NCBI GenBank assembly: GCA_934045075.1
Contig: OW203734.1
Span: 5,225,274-5,289,273, forward strand
Length of the DNA stretch: 64,000 nucleotides
Direction: 5' to 3'
Source of the DNA: Yponomeuta sedellus
Taxonomy: Eukaryota; Arthropoda; Insecta; Lepidoptera; Yponomeutidae
The stretch's first letter is position 1; each line of letters opens with the position of its first letter. Under the pieces are notes generated by a model. That model was not told the origin of the DNA and did no database searches. It saw nothing but the letters and a program-made list of their open reading frames with translations. Position numbers and translations under genes: made by a program. This document shows positions 1 to 12,065 of the stretch, one piece after another.

Positions 1-1
1 A

Positions 2-1539
2 ATGGATTATTCGGAAAAGGAACCAGACATCCTCCTCGAGGAAATAGATGCAGCACTTCTCAAACTGAAAGACAAGGCATGTGGCAGCGATGGCCTAACC
101 GCGCCAATGCTTCGAAATATAGGAAGTGAAGGCATAGCAATCGTACATACCGTGTGTCAAAAAGTCTGGAGAATGGGTCAATGGCCATCAGATTGGACGG
201 AATCAATCGCAGTGTCTTATATACACTAGAAAGGCTCTACCCGTAAATATGAGAACTACAGAACCATCTCTATCATCTCTCACGCGGGAAAAATCCTCTT
301 ACACGTCCTAAACCACCGGCTTGCACCCTAAATCAATAGCCAAATACCGAAAGAACAAGCTGGATTTGTAAAAGGAAGAGGAACGAGGGAACAAAAATCT
401 TGAACATTCGACAGCTGATCGAAAAATGCAGGGAACATAACATCACTGTAGCCTTGTGCTTCATCGATTATGCAAAAGCCTTTGACTGTATAAGCTGGAA
501 GGCCATGTTCAGGGTTATGAAGGAGATGGGTGTATCGGACCACCTTACCTTTCTTGTGCAGCAACTGTACTCCAACGGTTAATCGAAAGTACGAATTGAG
601 AACAGTCTTTCACACTGCGTCAAAGCAGAACGAGGAGTGCGCCAGGATGCATACTATCTCCCTAACTGTTCAACCTGATCGGGGAACATATAATGAGAAG
701 GGTTTTGGATGATTGAGAGGGTGGCATCCGGATAGGTGGGCATCTTCTGAAACAACCTTCGCTTTGCTGATGACACCACCGTCATAGGCGCCTCGGAAAC
801 AGAGCTGGCTGAGCTTCTAGCGAGAGTGGATAGTATAAGTAAAGAATACGGACTTCATATCAACAGAAGTAAGACCAAGTTGATGTTTATTGATATATCG
901 GGTACCTTGCAACGAACCAACGAGCTGCGAGACCTTGATGTTGTACACAATTTTGTATACTTAGGCTCGCAAATAAGCAATGACGGAGACTGTGAACAAG
1001 AAGTCGTCAGAAGATCCCAGATGGCTAACTCAGCAGTGAAGGCTTGAGAAGAAATGGAAAAACAGAAGCATCAACCGCAAGACAAAGATTAAACTAATGC
1101 GGACCCTTATTTTCTCAATATTTCTGTATGCCTCGGAAACCCGGACATTAAAAGCCCGTATTCTGAAAAGAATAGATGCGTTTGAAATGTGGTGCTGGCG
1201 GAGAATGCTCCGTATATCTTGGACCGAACGCCGCACAAACGTACCTAATTTAGAAGAACTTCAGATAAAGACGAGGCTCTCCACAATCTGCACCCGACGC
1301 ATCCTGAAGTTCTTCGGACATACCGTCCGACGCGGGCCAGATAACCTGGAGTATGTTATCATCACCGGTCGAGCGAACGGGAAACGAAGCAGAGGACGAC
1401 CACTAACGCGTTGGTCAGATATAATAACTAAAGCTTCGGGAAGGACCCTACAAGCAGCCATACATCTGGCGCGTAATAGAATCCAATGGAGAGACCTGGT
1501 GGCGGAATCTGCCCTTAATCACGTCCCTCAGCCATGAGG
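2..1539 (+). pseudogene. Broken non-LTR retrotransposon reverse transcriptase (LINE remnant)
   Basis: This is the reverse transcriptase and C-terminal part of an endonuclease-reverse-transcriptase LINE, split over several frames. Residues from 2-229 resemble the region just before the RT core (ACGSDGLTAPMLRN). The piece from 400 carries the RT motif with catalytic Asp in FIDYAKAFD. The catalytic RFADDTTVIG motif lies at about 760-789, and 826-1047 continues in that frame. The C-terminal tail is at 1097-1537 (FEMWCWRRMLRISW, RGRPLTRW), in a different frame. At least three frame changes and an in-frame stop near 230 make it non-functional. The 5' endonuclease part is either missing or left of the window. 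The RT assignment is firm; the exact clade (RTE-like or another) is not. Confidence 0.85.
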
Positions 1540-1589
1540 AAACGAAGAAGAAGAAGGTGATAGTGAGATAAAGAGAATGAAGAATAAGA

Positions 1590-1800
1590 GTGGAACATTC
1601 GGTAGAGGACGCCCTAGGCGCACATAAGTAGACCAAATTGGGGACGTGTTGGCAAAGGGCCGGATAAAAAGTACCCACAACCGGAGAGCGTGCATGTAAC
1701 GACTTATAAATGTAGATGAAGCGAAAGAGGTGTGCAAAGATCGTGGCAAGTAGCAAGCCTTAGTCTCTGTCATAGATTACTATTCTGTCTACCCCTCTGG
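1590..1800 (+). pseudogene. LINE C-terminal tail fragment (GRPRRT..DRGKW type)
   Basis: Translated with one or two stops this reads as a basic tail: RPRR, then DQIGDVLAKGRIKSTHN, then RRACM, DEAKEVCKDRG and KWQ. The same tail recurs at 42550-42720 (+), 53590-53810 (-) and 56110-56215 (+). It looks like the extreme C-terminus of an endonuclease-reverse-transcriptase element and is separate from the RT remnant just upstream. It has no intact frame. Confidence 0.55.
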
Positions 1801-1878
1801 GATACAGGCGTGAAATTACCGACTGATTTTGGGATAAGCGACTCGCTAAATAAGTACTTGAGAACAACAGAGACCTGG

Positions 1879-2136
1879 GTGCTTAGTGCGAGTTTTGAAC
1901 TACTCGATCGCGTTAACGTAAACTCATATTTCTATGGCATCGAGGAAGCGCCACCTAGTGACAAGTATGGAAATTAAAATTGCTGAGTGCGAGTTGTAAT
2001 GGTTTGCGTTGAGAAGTGAACACGTTTACCAGCCAAAACACGAATAAACGCGAGTGCCAGTTGTACTGTGACAGCGTTTTGCCAGTTCGCGGTAGTAAAG
2101 TTATTCGATTGGATCTGTCAAACTCGCACTAAGCAC
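1879..2136. mobile_element. MITE-like element with 19-20 bp terminal inverted repeats
   Basis: The ends read GTGCTTAGTGCGAGTTTTGA at 1879 and the reverse complement of GTGCTTAGTGCGAGTTTGA ending at 2136. Related GCGAG words recur inside at about 1985 and 2050. At 258 bp with no coding capacity, it fits a non-autonomous DNA transposon. No clear target duplication was seen. Confidence 0.55.
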
Positions 2137-3876
2137 TCTGATTATGTGATACAAATTGGCATACGCACCAATTCATAAAATATCCTTGTAAAGTAATACG
2201 GCAAAGAGTATATAATCACTACGTTAATACGGCGTAACAGAGTTGTATTATGTTGTAAATGGTAATAGGGTATAACCGACAATTCAATATTAATTAGGTT
2301 TAAGTAGTTGCCTATAAGCGACAGCAGTATTGTAAACTTGTAAATGGCAATAAGGTAGGTATAACCAACGCTTAATGTTTTTGACGACAAAGGTAAAGAG
2401 GCATTACTGGGAGACAAGCGACAATAAAGTCATTGTAGAGCCGTGGGAGTAAGCGCATTCGACGCAGTTTTTTTTTAAGTGAGATGGCATTCAAATCTCA
2501 GTTTAGACCAAAATGTCGCTTATGCATGCCCTATAGCCATATCCTTTTAACCGTCGATAGGTACATATTTTGTCACTGCGTCTGCGAGTCTTCAAAATGG
2601 CTAACCCGATAGAGTGGATAGATAGGTGATGACAGAAAGGCTGCAGTACCATGACGCTAGTCGCGTCTTCTCAAAAGTTACCCTTTCCAGCACTGCATAT
2701 ATTGTCAAGTTCGGATATTTTATCCTCAAAAAAAACGCGTGACTCGTGGTGCCATCGTACTTCGTAATACCCAAGCTAGACACGCAAGGATGAATTTATT
2801 TTTGTGTTGACGCTTGTTTTCTTATCAGGTGCTGTGTGTGGTAGGTAGCAATTCTTACATCACACTTGAGGTCATCGGTTTCAACCCGGTATTTAGGTAC
2901 CGGGCTCTATGCCAACGGCCACACAAAGGGACAGGGCATGGGCGCGGAAAAGTTATTTACGTAACTAGACTTCCAATTTTGTATTCCTGCTTCTTCCGTG
3001 TGGCTGTCGGCTAAGATAGCTACGAAGGAAGCTGAGGAGAAGAATTAGACGCTTATAGGTTACATGATAAACTTCATCATAATCAGCCGGTGTCAGTCCA
3101 CTGCTGGTCATGGGCCTCTCCCAAGACACGCCACTGAGCCCGATCTTCGGCTCTCCTCTTCCAGTCACTGCCCACCGCTTTGCGAATGTCGTCGCTCTAC
3201 TTGGTCACAGCCTAGTCACAGGGCCACAGATTAGATAATAGTTACTACGTAACAGATACATCACTCCCATACTAAAGCGAAAATACCTACGCTATAATAG
3301 CCTACAAAATCTTAATAATAATAACTACTGTTCAAAGAGAGGAGAAATATACCATAAGTACCCGCTCAAGCAGTCGAGATTGTGTTGTCCACCGTGCGAC
3401 TCACGTGCAAGCGCGTCATCGCACGAATGCGCTAGGGTTGTACCTATGATGATTATTACTGTAATAAAACGAATGTTGTGAAATAACCATATTTATTTAT
3501 TTTTCAAAAATATGTAATATAAAATGACAAGCCGACTTTGAGTTGTTATGAGATCTGAAAAGCAAACATTAAGGTATCCAACTTCATTTTTCGTCATTGT
3601 GGGCGATTTTGACCGCCACGTTTAATCCTGAAATTGGAATGGGTTCTATTTGTCCCTCTCTATTCCTAGACAAATATCTAAAAAGAAGGGGACAGGCAAA
3701 ACTGATTTTAGTTTTTGGATTGGGCGTGGCGGTCAGAGTCGACCACATTATATTGGTTTGAATTCGAGAAATTCGTAAATATTTGACATCCATGTTTGTT
3801 GTACATGTTTTGTTTCTAATGTTTACTACGAAACACTAAAAAGCCAATTTAGTTGATCCTAAATTAAATTAACATT
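2137..3876. other. Mostly unrecognised intergenic DNA with one LINE-tail scrap
   Basis: No supported gene. Short frames here have no recognisable domains. At about 3075-3240 there is a minus-strand scrap of a dispersed repeat that includes a word for 'agtccactgctgg'. Related scraps occur at 27560-27700, 35750-35830, 45245-45325 and 57240-57340, and they look like 3' ends of LINEs. Confidence 0.5.
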
Positions 3877-3993
3877 AAAAACAAATACACGCACGACAAA
3901 GAAGGGTAACACTACCATCGATAAAATATTACTAATGTAGTAATATTTTATCGATGGTAACTACCCATCTTTGTCGTGCATGTATTTGTTTTT
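3877..3993. repeat. Near-perfect hairpin (about 55-bp arms)
   Basis: Left arm 3877 to about 3935 and right arm about 3937 to 3993 are inverted copies with only a few mismatches. Both contain ACCATCGATAAAATATTAC or its complement at the inner end. The loop is only a few bases. It could be a minimal foldback element or a palindromic scar. It has no coding content. Confidence 0.75.
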
Positions 3994-4651
3994 CAGGACT
4001 CCACGACTTTCAGCAATCCTAAAAGTCGTGAAGCGAACTATTATAAAATTGTTATTTTTGGCATTTTCTATCAATTTACGACCATGATTGTTGTGCATTT
4101 TTTTTATTTTTCGGTATAGCCAGAGTACAGTCGTGAAAACGTGACAGACAGAGACATTTACCTACGCATAATAATGTTAGAACGGATGTGGTTATTTAGA
4201 ATCAAAATTAACAAGTCCACGAAAAAAGCAGTTAGCTTTATGTATTTATTTTACTTTTATAGTACCTACCTACCAACCTACCTAAATGTTTGAAGAAATA
4301 AATAAAAGATTTAAAATACTACTTACCTTTCTTCGTCTCTCAGCAGTGAAAAAAAATGATAATTCTTCATTTGATTTTTTACTTTTACACCCATCCACTG
4401 CACAATAATTACGTGGTTTCGGCATTAGTAGTAAACGCGGGAAACGTGTGCGGTGCGAGCGCTCACTCGCGGGCGTAGCGGCCCTTTGTCGGTTGTATGT
4501 ATCGTGGACGATACGCCGCCGGGCGGCAGAAACATGTTTTGTGACTGTCCTTAATTTTATTACATATCCCTAAACGCCCAGACCGCATTAATTTACGAGT
4601 AGGTATAGGTACCTACTTGTAGGTATTATTAGCTTATTTGGCAATACCATA

Positions 4652-4900
4652 GGCGAACGCTACACATCAATATATATTGTGATAATTATCACGATATTTA
4701 ATCAAGTAGGTATCTTGAGCCGGATCACGCGCAACACTACACGCAAGATAAATATCACGATATCAGATCACAAGGATTTCCGGAAATCCAGCGATAAATA
4801 TTGTGATCTCTCAATACACTACCCTACACGTCAATAAATATCGTGATCCGACAGTATATATTGACGGATCACAATATATATCTTGCGTGTAGCATTCGCC
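4652..4900. mobile_element. MITE with internal ATCACGATAT-type repeats
   Basis: The terminal inverted repeats are GGCGAACGCTACAC at 4652 and its near complement (GGCGAATGCTACAC read from 4900). A direct ATA flanks each side (4649-4651 and 4901-4903), so a 3-bp target duplication is possible. Inside, variants of ATATTGTGATC and ATCACGATATT alternate on both strands at least six times. There is no coding capacity. The repeated internal words may be protein-binding sites or simply satellite growth. Confidence 0.6.
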
Positions 4901-4903
4901 ATA

Positions 4904-5737
4904 CGAGCTTACAGCTTAGTCTTATTGATAGATAGCACTCCTGAGTTAGTTTATTTAATATGTATTAGTTACGTTTTCTCCTTATAAAATCTTCTCCATA
5001 GACTATGTTGACGGCGTTTAAAGGAATCGTGTTTTTATAAGACCAAAGTCTAACGTATTTTGTTCCCATTAGTCAGTAGCGGCGTTAGGGTAGGGCGCGG
5101 TAGGGCGACCGCCCAAGGCGCCGGGCAAAAAGAGGCGCCGCAGGCACCCCTTTGTGAACGCCGTTTATATATTTATACTTAAATTCCCTAAATTTCCCTA
5201 AATTGTCCCGGCATGGGTGGAATTTTTAGCCTCTAAATAGGTTTTTTAACAATTTATTTGTTTTTTTTATACACCGCTATATTTAAATTAGTACGAACTA
5301 TTCCAGGGGTGATACTACTCGTTAATATACGAAGAACTTTTACTACGACACTAATCCCGAAATCGTGTAAAAAACTGTTTTTTCATAGAAATGTGCAATA
5401 TCTACATAACCAAAATATATGACATTCGATGTGTTGGTGCAAGATCTGCACCCCAGCAGAGATGAGTGAGGGCTGCGAGTGGTGAAGCGTGGGCGTAGAG
5501 TCAAACGAATGAAATATATTGTCCAACGTATAATAGCTCAGTATTATCGGTGGAAATACAATTAGATATTATTTAGGAATTAAAATATAATTTACAATGA
5601 TTCAATGGGTGCGCGATGGCGGAGGTCCACAGAGCAAGAGAGAGAAAAGACAATCACAGATTACTAAAAACTGGCAACATAAAGGTGCATATTCGTACAT
5701 ATTAGATTTAAAGCCTACCATTCACTAACACGATGAG
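4904..5737. other. Unrecognised DNA with one SINE-tail scrap
   Basis: No gene is supported. At 5208-5250 a scrap of the tRNA-like repeat tail is present (GGCATGGGTGG followed by AATTTTTAGCCTCTAAATAG). A short GC-rich stretch at 5090-5150 repeats GGCGCCG words. The rest shows nothing recognisable. Confidence 0.5.
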
Positions 5738-5796
5738 CCACAGAGCATATAAATAAGAGACGGGACCTCCCTAAATGCTTTTGTAATGAGTTTAGC
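5738..5796. repeat. Flanking copy of the palindrome's central spacer (inverted)
   Basis: These 59 bases match, inverted and with one mismatch, the segment at 7661-7719 that separates the two palindrome arms and overlaps their inner tips. The left arm is therefore bracketed by inverted copies of the same flanking sequence. This suggests that flanking DNA was inverted together with the arm when the palindrome formed, or that a wider TIR exists. Confidence 0.8.
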
Positions 5797-5834
5797 AGCC
5801 TAGCGCAAGTAGGAACTTTGAAATTTTTGTTCGC

Positions 5835-7668
5835 ATTTAGCCCCGTTTTAATGGCGGACATATTTTTGTCTCACTCTTTAATACTACTTACTCTTTCTTT
5901 GCTGTCAATGTCAAACTGAAAACATAACAAATATGGCGGAACGCGGCACATATTAGAACGTTTTCTAGTTAAAATTTTTGTGTTTTAAGTTTGTTCAATA
6001 TCTAGCTGTGTGTATCTTGTTGTACAGTGTTTAGTGATTTTCTTTTAATATTGGCATTGATCGGATGGTGTCGAACTTGTGCCATTTGTAAAATAAGATG
6101 CAGCCGGTCAAAGGGTACCAAAAGAAAGTTTATGGGTAAATTTCCTAGGGATGAAGACCGGTAAGTATTTCTGGCTACAGTTTTTGTCATCTTGCACAAG
6201 AGCAAGATCATAAATTATGTTAAATAACGTAATTAATATACTATGAGAAAAATACTCAGATGTTTCAATGTCATAGTGATGTGCCATACACATATTCAAT
6301 ATCGATAAAAAAATATCTGATAAGTACCTTGGTCAGAATTACTACTCAGTATCGTATGACGGGTGAATTGCTGTAAGCCATAACAATGTTTCAACGATGC
6401 ACTATTAGTGGCTGCATTGAATGTTGTTTTTTTTTTAGATGCAGACAATGGGTGAAAATTGTGGAAGATCTTATATCGTATATCCCCATCGAAAAACTCC
6501 ACCAACATAAATATGTTTGTAGAGATCATTTTTACAACTATTTTAAAAGGAAGCCGATTAAAGAAATGGTGAGTTGTGTTATAAACTTATAATGTAACAC
6601 TTAGTACATTTCATGAATAATTATGTAATAAAACACAAAATACGCCTTGCTTTACGTCGAACATTTGAATATATTTTGCTCCGTCATTTAGAACGCAATA
6701 TTATTATTACGTCTTAATACGTAAATGATATACTTTGATAAACATTTTTTTACAGGGCTGTATCTTCTCTACTTATAAATGCGCCTCCTCTTCCTGATTA
6801 CTTACTAGCTGAGTTTCCTTACCACGTAGCCACGTCGCATCACTTGAAACTGGTTAGTGATTGGAATTACTAAAATATTTTTTTTACTAATTTTTAACTT
6901 AAAATATTTTTTTATAAAAATGTATTTGATAGTTACATAGTCAATTATGCAGTTATGTGGTAAACAGGAACAAACTATTTTTTTTCGGACTATTCTTGCA
7001 ATTGTTTATTTTCAGATTCAGCTATACAAAAACCTATTAGTTGTCGAGCTTCACAAAACAACTCTGGTACGTAGACTTTTCATGTATCGCTGAAGTTTTT
7101 TGTAACTAGAGTTTGTTTACTTTGATAAATTACAAAGTGTTATCATTTTCAGCACCTTGTACAGCAGCCAAAATATCAGCTGTTGCTATTGGTCCAGTAG
7201 GGTTTGACCACAATTATTGTGGCCTGGAATCTCAGCATATTTATCAGAACTATCCCGGTAAGTAGCATAGTTTACCAACAAATTAATAATCAATAACGAC
7301 TCAACTTTTTTTGACGATTTCAGCACCTGAATCCAAACCACCGATTGATGAAGTTCGCTCAGATTGGACACCTCTAAGGAAAAACCAAATAGCTGCTGAA
7401 ATAAATTCAATAGACCTTGACCACAATTATTGTGATTTGATAATCAATAATAAAATACTAATTTCATTTGTCGTTTTATTGAAAACATTGATTTTTATTA
7501 ATTTTATTAGGCTAACTGCGGAGCCCCTGGATGAAAATTTATCGATATCGATAAATGTAGTACCAATGTAAGTGGACGTCCCTAATGCACAGACAAGTTG
7601 TTATGTTGGTAGCACTTTTGACATTGCATTTTTGCTCTATTGGTTGGTATTGCTAACGGGGCTAAACT
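5835..7668 (+). mobile_element. Left arm of large palindrome: THAP-domain transposon-like unit
   Basis: This 1.83-kb unit starts ATTTAGCCCCGTT and ends AACGGGGCTAAACT, so each arm has its own short inverted ends. It carries a split gene on the plus strand. The arm reappears in inverted orientation at 7720-9571 with about 98-99% identity by eye. The coordinate sum of paired bases goes from 15406 at the outer end to 15388 near the centre, reflecting small indels. One indel is 12 bp within the THAP exon. No RNase-H-like transposase core is visible, so mobility would depend on another copy. The likeness to P-element-type THAP transposons rests only on the THAP finger and the TIRs. Confidence 0.75.
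6060..7571 (+). pseudogene. THAP zinc-finger gene, short exons, left copy (broken)
   Basis: Plausible exons with GT-AG borders are: to 6160, 6439-6568, 6756-6852, 7016-7066, 7153-7257 and 7324 onward. Joining the first two gives a C2CH THAP finger: CAICKIRC, then KFMGKFPRDEDR, then CRQWVKIVEDL, then KYVCRDHF. The last three exons join in one frame (KISAVAIGPVGFDHNYC, then PESKPPIDEVRSDW). The third exon does not keep frame with its neighbours, no clear ATG precedes the finger, and this copy lacks four codons after CRDHF that the right copy has (RPKD). THAP fingers bind DNA and are found in P-element transposases and host regulators. What this one did is unknown. Confidence 0.6.
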
Positions 7669-7719
7669 CATTACAAAAGCATATAGGGAGGTCCCGTCTC
7701 TTATTTATATGCTCTGTGG
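7669..7719. other. Central spacer of the palindrome
   Basis: This 51-bp non-palindromic segment lies between the arms and repeats, inverted, the left flank at 5738-5790. Its sequence is unrelated to the arms themselves. Confidence 0.75.
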
Positions 7720-9571
7720 AGTTTAGCCCCGTTAGCAATACCAACCAATAGAGCAAAAATTTAATGTCAAAAGTGCTACCAACATAACAACTTGTCTGTG
7801 CATTAGGGACGTCCACTTACATTGGTACTACATTTATCGATATCGATAAATTTTCATCCAGGGGCTCCGCAGTTAGCCTAATAAAATTAATAAAAATCAA
7901 TGTTTTCAATAAAACGACAAATGAAATTAGTATTTTATTATTGATTATCAAATCACAATAATTGTGGTCAAGGTCTATTGAATTTATTTCAGCAGCTATT
8001 TGGTTTTTCCTTAGAGGTGTCCAATCTGAGCGAACTTCATCAATCGGTGGTTTGGATTCAGGTGCTGAAATCGTCAAAAAAAGTTAAGTTGAGTCGTTAT
8101 TGATTATTAATTTGTTGGTAAACTATGCTACTTACCGGGATAGTTCTGATAAATATGCTGAGATTCCAGGCCACAATAATTGTGGTCAAACCCTACTGGA
8201 CCAATAGCAACAGCTGATATTTTGGCTGCTGTACAAGGTGCTGAAAATGATAACACTTTGTAATTTATCAAAGTAAACAAACTCTAGTTACAAAAAACTT
8301 CAGCGATACATGAAAAGTCTACGTTCCAGAGTTGTTTTGTGAAGCTCGACAACTAATAGGTTTTTGTATAGCTGAATCTGAAAATAAACAATTGCAAGAA
8401 TAGTCCGAAAAAAAAATAGTTTGTTCCTGTTTACCACATAACTGCATAATTGACTATGTAACTATCAAATACATTTTTATAAAAAAATATTTTAAGTTAA
8501 AAATTAGTAAAAAAAATATTTTAGTAATTCCAATCACTAACCAGTTTCAAGTGATGCAACGTGGCTACGTGGTAAGGAAACTCAGCTAGTAAGTAATCAG
8601 GAAGAGGAGGCGCATTTATAAGTAGAGAAGATACAGCCCTGTAAAAAAATGTTTATCAAAGTATGTCATTTACGTATTAAGACGTAATAATAATATTGCG
8701 TTCTAAATTACGGAGCAAAATATATTCAAATGTTCGACGTAAAGCAAGGCGTATTTTGTGTTTTATTACATAATTATTCATGAAATGTAGTAAGTGTTAC
8801 ATTATAAGTTTATAACACAACTCACCATTTCTTTAATCGGCTTCCTTTTAAAATAGTTGTAAAAATCTTTCGGCCGGAAATGATCTCTACAAACATATTT
8901 ATGTTGGTGGAGTTTTTCGATGGGGATATACGATATAAGATCTTCCACAATTTTCACCCATTGTCTGCATCTAAAAAAAAAAAAACATTCAATGCAGCCA
9001 CTAATAGTGCATCGTTGAAACATTGTTATGGCTTACAGCAATTCACCCGTCATACACTGAGTAGTAATTCTGACCAAGGTACTTATCAGATATTTTTTTA
9101 TCGATATTGAATATGTGTATGGCACATCACTATGACATTGAAACATCTGATTATTTTTCTCATAGTATATTAATTACGTTATTTAACATAATTTATGATC
9201 TTGCTCTTGTGCAAGATGACAAAAACTGTAGCCAGAAATACTTACCGGTCTTCATCCCTAGGAAATTTACCCATAAACTTTCTTTTGGTACCCTTTGACC
9301 GGCTGCATCTTATTTTACAAATGGCACAAGTTCGACACCATCCGATCAATGCCAATATTAAAAGAAAATCACTAAACACTGTACAACAAGATACACACAG
9401 CTAGATATTGAACAAACTTAAAACACAAAAATTTTAACTAGAAAACGTTATAATATGTGCCGCGTTCCGCCATATTTGTTATGTTTTCAGTTTGACATTG
9501 ACAGCAAAGAAAGAGTAAGTAGTATTAAAGAGTGAGACAAAAATATGTCCGCCATTAAAACGGGGCTAAAT
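7720..9571 (-). mobile_element. Right arm of large palindrome (inverted THAP unit)
   Basis: This is the inverted copy of 5835-7668, starting AGTTTAGCCCCGTTAGC and ending with the complement of the left start (ACGGGGCTAAAT). It carries the THAP gene on the minus strand, so the two copies converge. The match to the outer left sequence stops abruptly at 9571. The expected continuation (GCGAACAAAAATTTCAAAG) is found only at 12075, after about 2.5 kb of other DNA. Confidence 0.75.
7817..9350 (-). pseudogene. THAP zinc-finger gene, right copy
   Basis: This is the mirror of the left THAP gene. The THAP exon here is a little longer and includes the residues RPKD directly after CRDHF, giving the more complete finger. 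The terminal exon at 7817-8065 encodes PESKPPIDEVRSDW and SIDLDHNYC as in the left copy. The words GFDHNYC and LDHNYC come from repeats of a CACAATTATTGTG palindrome in the DNA. The same frame problem affects the middle exon, and no full product can be inferred. Confidence 0.6.
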
Positions 9572-12065
9572 CAAGGGGTAGCAGTAACTTCGCAGAAACC
9601 TTCGACAGTAATGTTGTCCTGCTTTCGCTAACCAACCTTCCATAAGAAAAAAAGAGATGGCACTACGTTTATCAATGCACCGATTTCAAGGTGCGTACAG
9701 GCCCTACTGTCAAACGCTACCGACTAGGGATAGGCCTAACTCTCCATCGATATCGATAGAAACGTTGAAAAATGAAGACACCTTGGACTAAATCATGTAA
9801 ATAATTATAATAAATTGCTTTGTATATAAGTTTTAAATCATGTTTAATCAAAATAAGTAACAATAATTTAAAAAGCAACAATTTTTTATACAAAATAGTG
9901 AATTTACAATTGTATTCGTCAACGTCAGCATAATACTCCGTCTCAGATTTCTTCCTGAATAAAATCCGTAACGACATCCAAATTTACGTTACGTTTCTTC
10001 TTCCAATTTTTAAATACAGATCGAGTTAGGTCCTTGTATTAAAAAGTTGTTTATCTTGCAATGAAATTTGAAAAGGAAAATACTATTGCTAATATTGACT
10101 AGGTAAATCCATCTTCGACCGCAATCTGTCGCTAAAAGTCGTATTTAATTATCACAATATTATATTATTATTGCAAGTAATAATTCAGTAATTCGATGGA
10201 TGCAGTAATTTGATGTGTCAAGTGATGAATTCTGATATTTGAATACGTTTCATTGACAGATTTTAGACAACAGGTATAGGGGTTGATGACCACATCAACA
10301 AAGGAATTTTCGAACGCAAGACTATAAGGATCATCAACTACGTCAGGCTGCAGTAAATTTGATCAAGAAAGAAGAATATGACCGTGGCATTGGCAGATAA
10401 CAGACATTTTGCTCACTTCCCATGTTCAGTACTGACCTGAAAACAAACGGAAACTTTTAATAAAGGCGTACCTACAAAAGAGAGCTGCTTAAATAATAAC
10501 ATATTCCACTTTTAAACACTTTCGTTTTAGATCTCTTTATAAAAGCTATTTGGGTTACAAGCTACTTCTATTATTGACTGATCCTGATAATTAATTACAT
10601 ACTTTGAAGTAAGGTACAATTTGCATCTATATAGTCAGATATTTTTTGCAATAAGGTGATCACCACATAATTTATTAATTGTGAAACTAACAGCTTTGAC
10701 GTCCATTCATTTAGCATTTTGTTTTTACCTTTCAACTTTTCTTTATCTATGATTTACACTGTTGGAGAGATGGTTTTTTGTGGGTAAGTCTATGGTAGTT
10801 TGTATTGTCGTTGGGTGAGATTTAAATTCAGGACAAACATAAAACAGCTGATGGGGTTTGGAAAACAAATTGTGTACACGTAGAAGTCTTAATATAAGCA
10901 ACATCGTGATGTGGGATGTTCGGGCTTGTTTTTTTTTATATTATCAATTCTCATATCACACTGTTTACTTATTACGATTTAGAAATTTTTAAATAAAGAT
11001 AAACTGTTAAATGAATTAAATGGATGAAGGCACCACTCGGATGCTGTGGTGCCTGGGACACTGTTTGGATGTAGTAGACTTAACTAAAGAAGTATGGCAA
11101 AGGAAAAAAAAATATTGTAAGTTTTCATAGTTATTCTCGTTATGCTCGAATACAAAATAAACTCCTGGGAGCATCCTGTTTTGTAAAAACATGTGATAAG
11201 TGTATATGAAAAGGTAGAGGTACATATTCTGCAACAAATGTTTAACTTTCTCACCATTACTTCCATTTTTACTGGTCTAAGGTGAGCACCACATCTTCCT
11301 TCAGGCGTGTTCGCAATAAGTTTCTTCGTCCCAATCACTCGGGTCTATAGTGCCTTGAGCGCAGTTTACAGTCGTTTTTGTCCTGTTTCTTATTTCTGCG
11401 TTTTTGCGTGCTTTTGCTTCCATTTATCAATTTGGGAAAACTTGAACAAGAAGAAACAATGGATTATGTGATGAACAAGTATCGACTATACTACTACTGA
11501 GGCGAATTTTCATCGACCATGCTTTTGCCATCCCATCACTAGGACAACCTACAAATGGATTGGTTTATTTTCTTAATTTTAGAGCGTAGAAGGGTTCGAG
11601 AAGCAACAATTACGGTAATTTTGGTTAATGAGTCATTAGGAAGTTTATTTACAAAGTGATATTTTATCCGTTGGTCCTTTTATGCGAGAAAACATAGGTT
11701 TTAGGTACTCACATTTGGAAGTTCATATTATAATCTCCGTTTTCTTTGTTTCTTATGTGACCTGCAGCCACCACGCACTTTTCACCTCGTTGTGCATTTA
11801 TTGTACAATATCCCAGGGTAAGTTGTGTGCACCAAAATATTTTAGTTATTTCAATTTTCTAAAAAAAATCCGACGACGTCTTCACAGATTTTGCACTTGC
11901 GATAACCCGACTAAATTTGAAAACATTCAGAGTGCTGCCACTATTGTAAGTTACATTACCATCTTAATTTGGACTCTTACTCAGGGCATTAAGGCATCGT
12001 TTTGACAATTAGGCCTGTACGCTGTCACGTGACCATCGTTTCTTCTATTGGTTTAATTGTTCTGT
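9572..12065. other. 2.5-kb segment interrupting the right arm
   Basis: It is bounded by copies of GGGCTAAAT (9563-9571 and 12066-12074), which looks like a target duplication or matching TIR tips. It contains no recognisable protein. Short frames at 9717-9977, 11084-11338 and 11682-12005 have no domain. An ATCGATATCGATA word at 9748 resembles one inside the palindrome arms, and TCTATTGGTT near its right end resembles the arms' inner tip, so it may be a diverged relative. About 11020-11060 matches a piece of the repeat found at 46421 and 55692. Confidence 0.45.
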
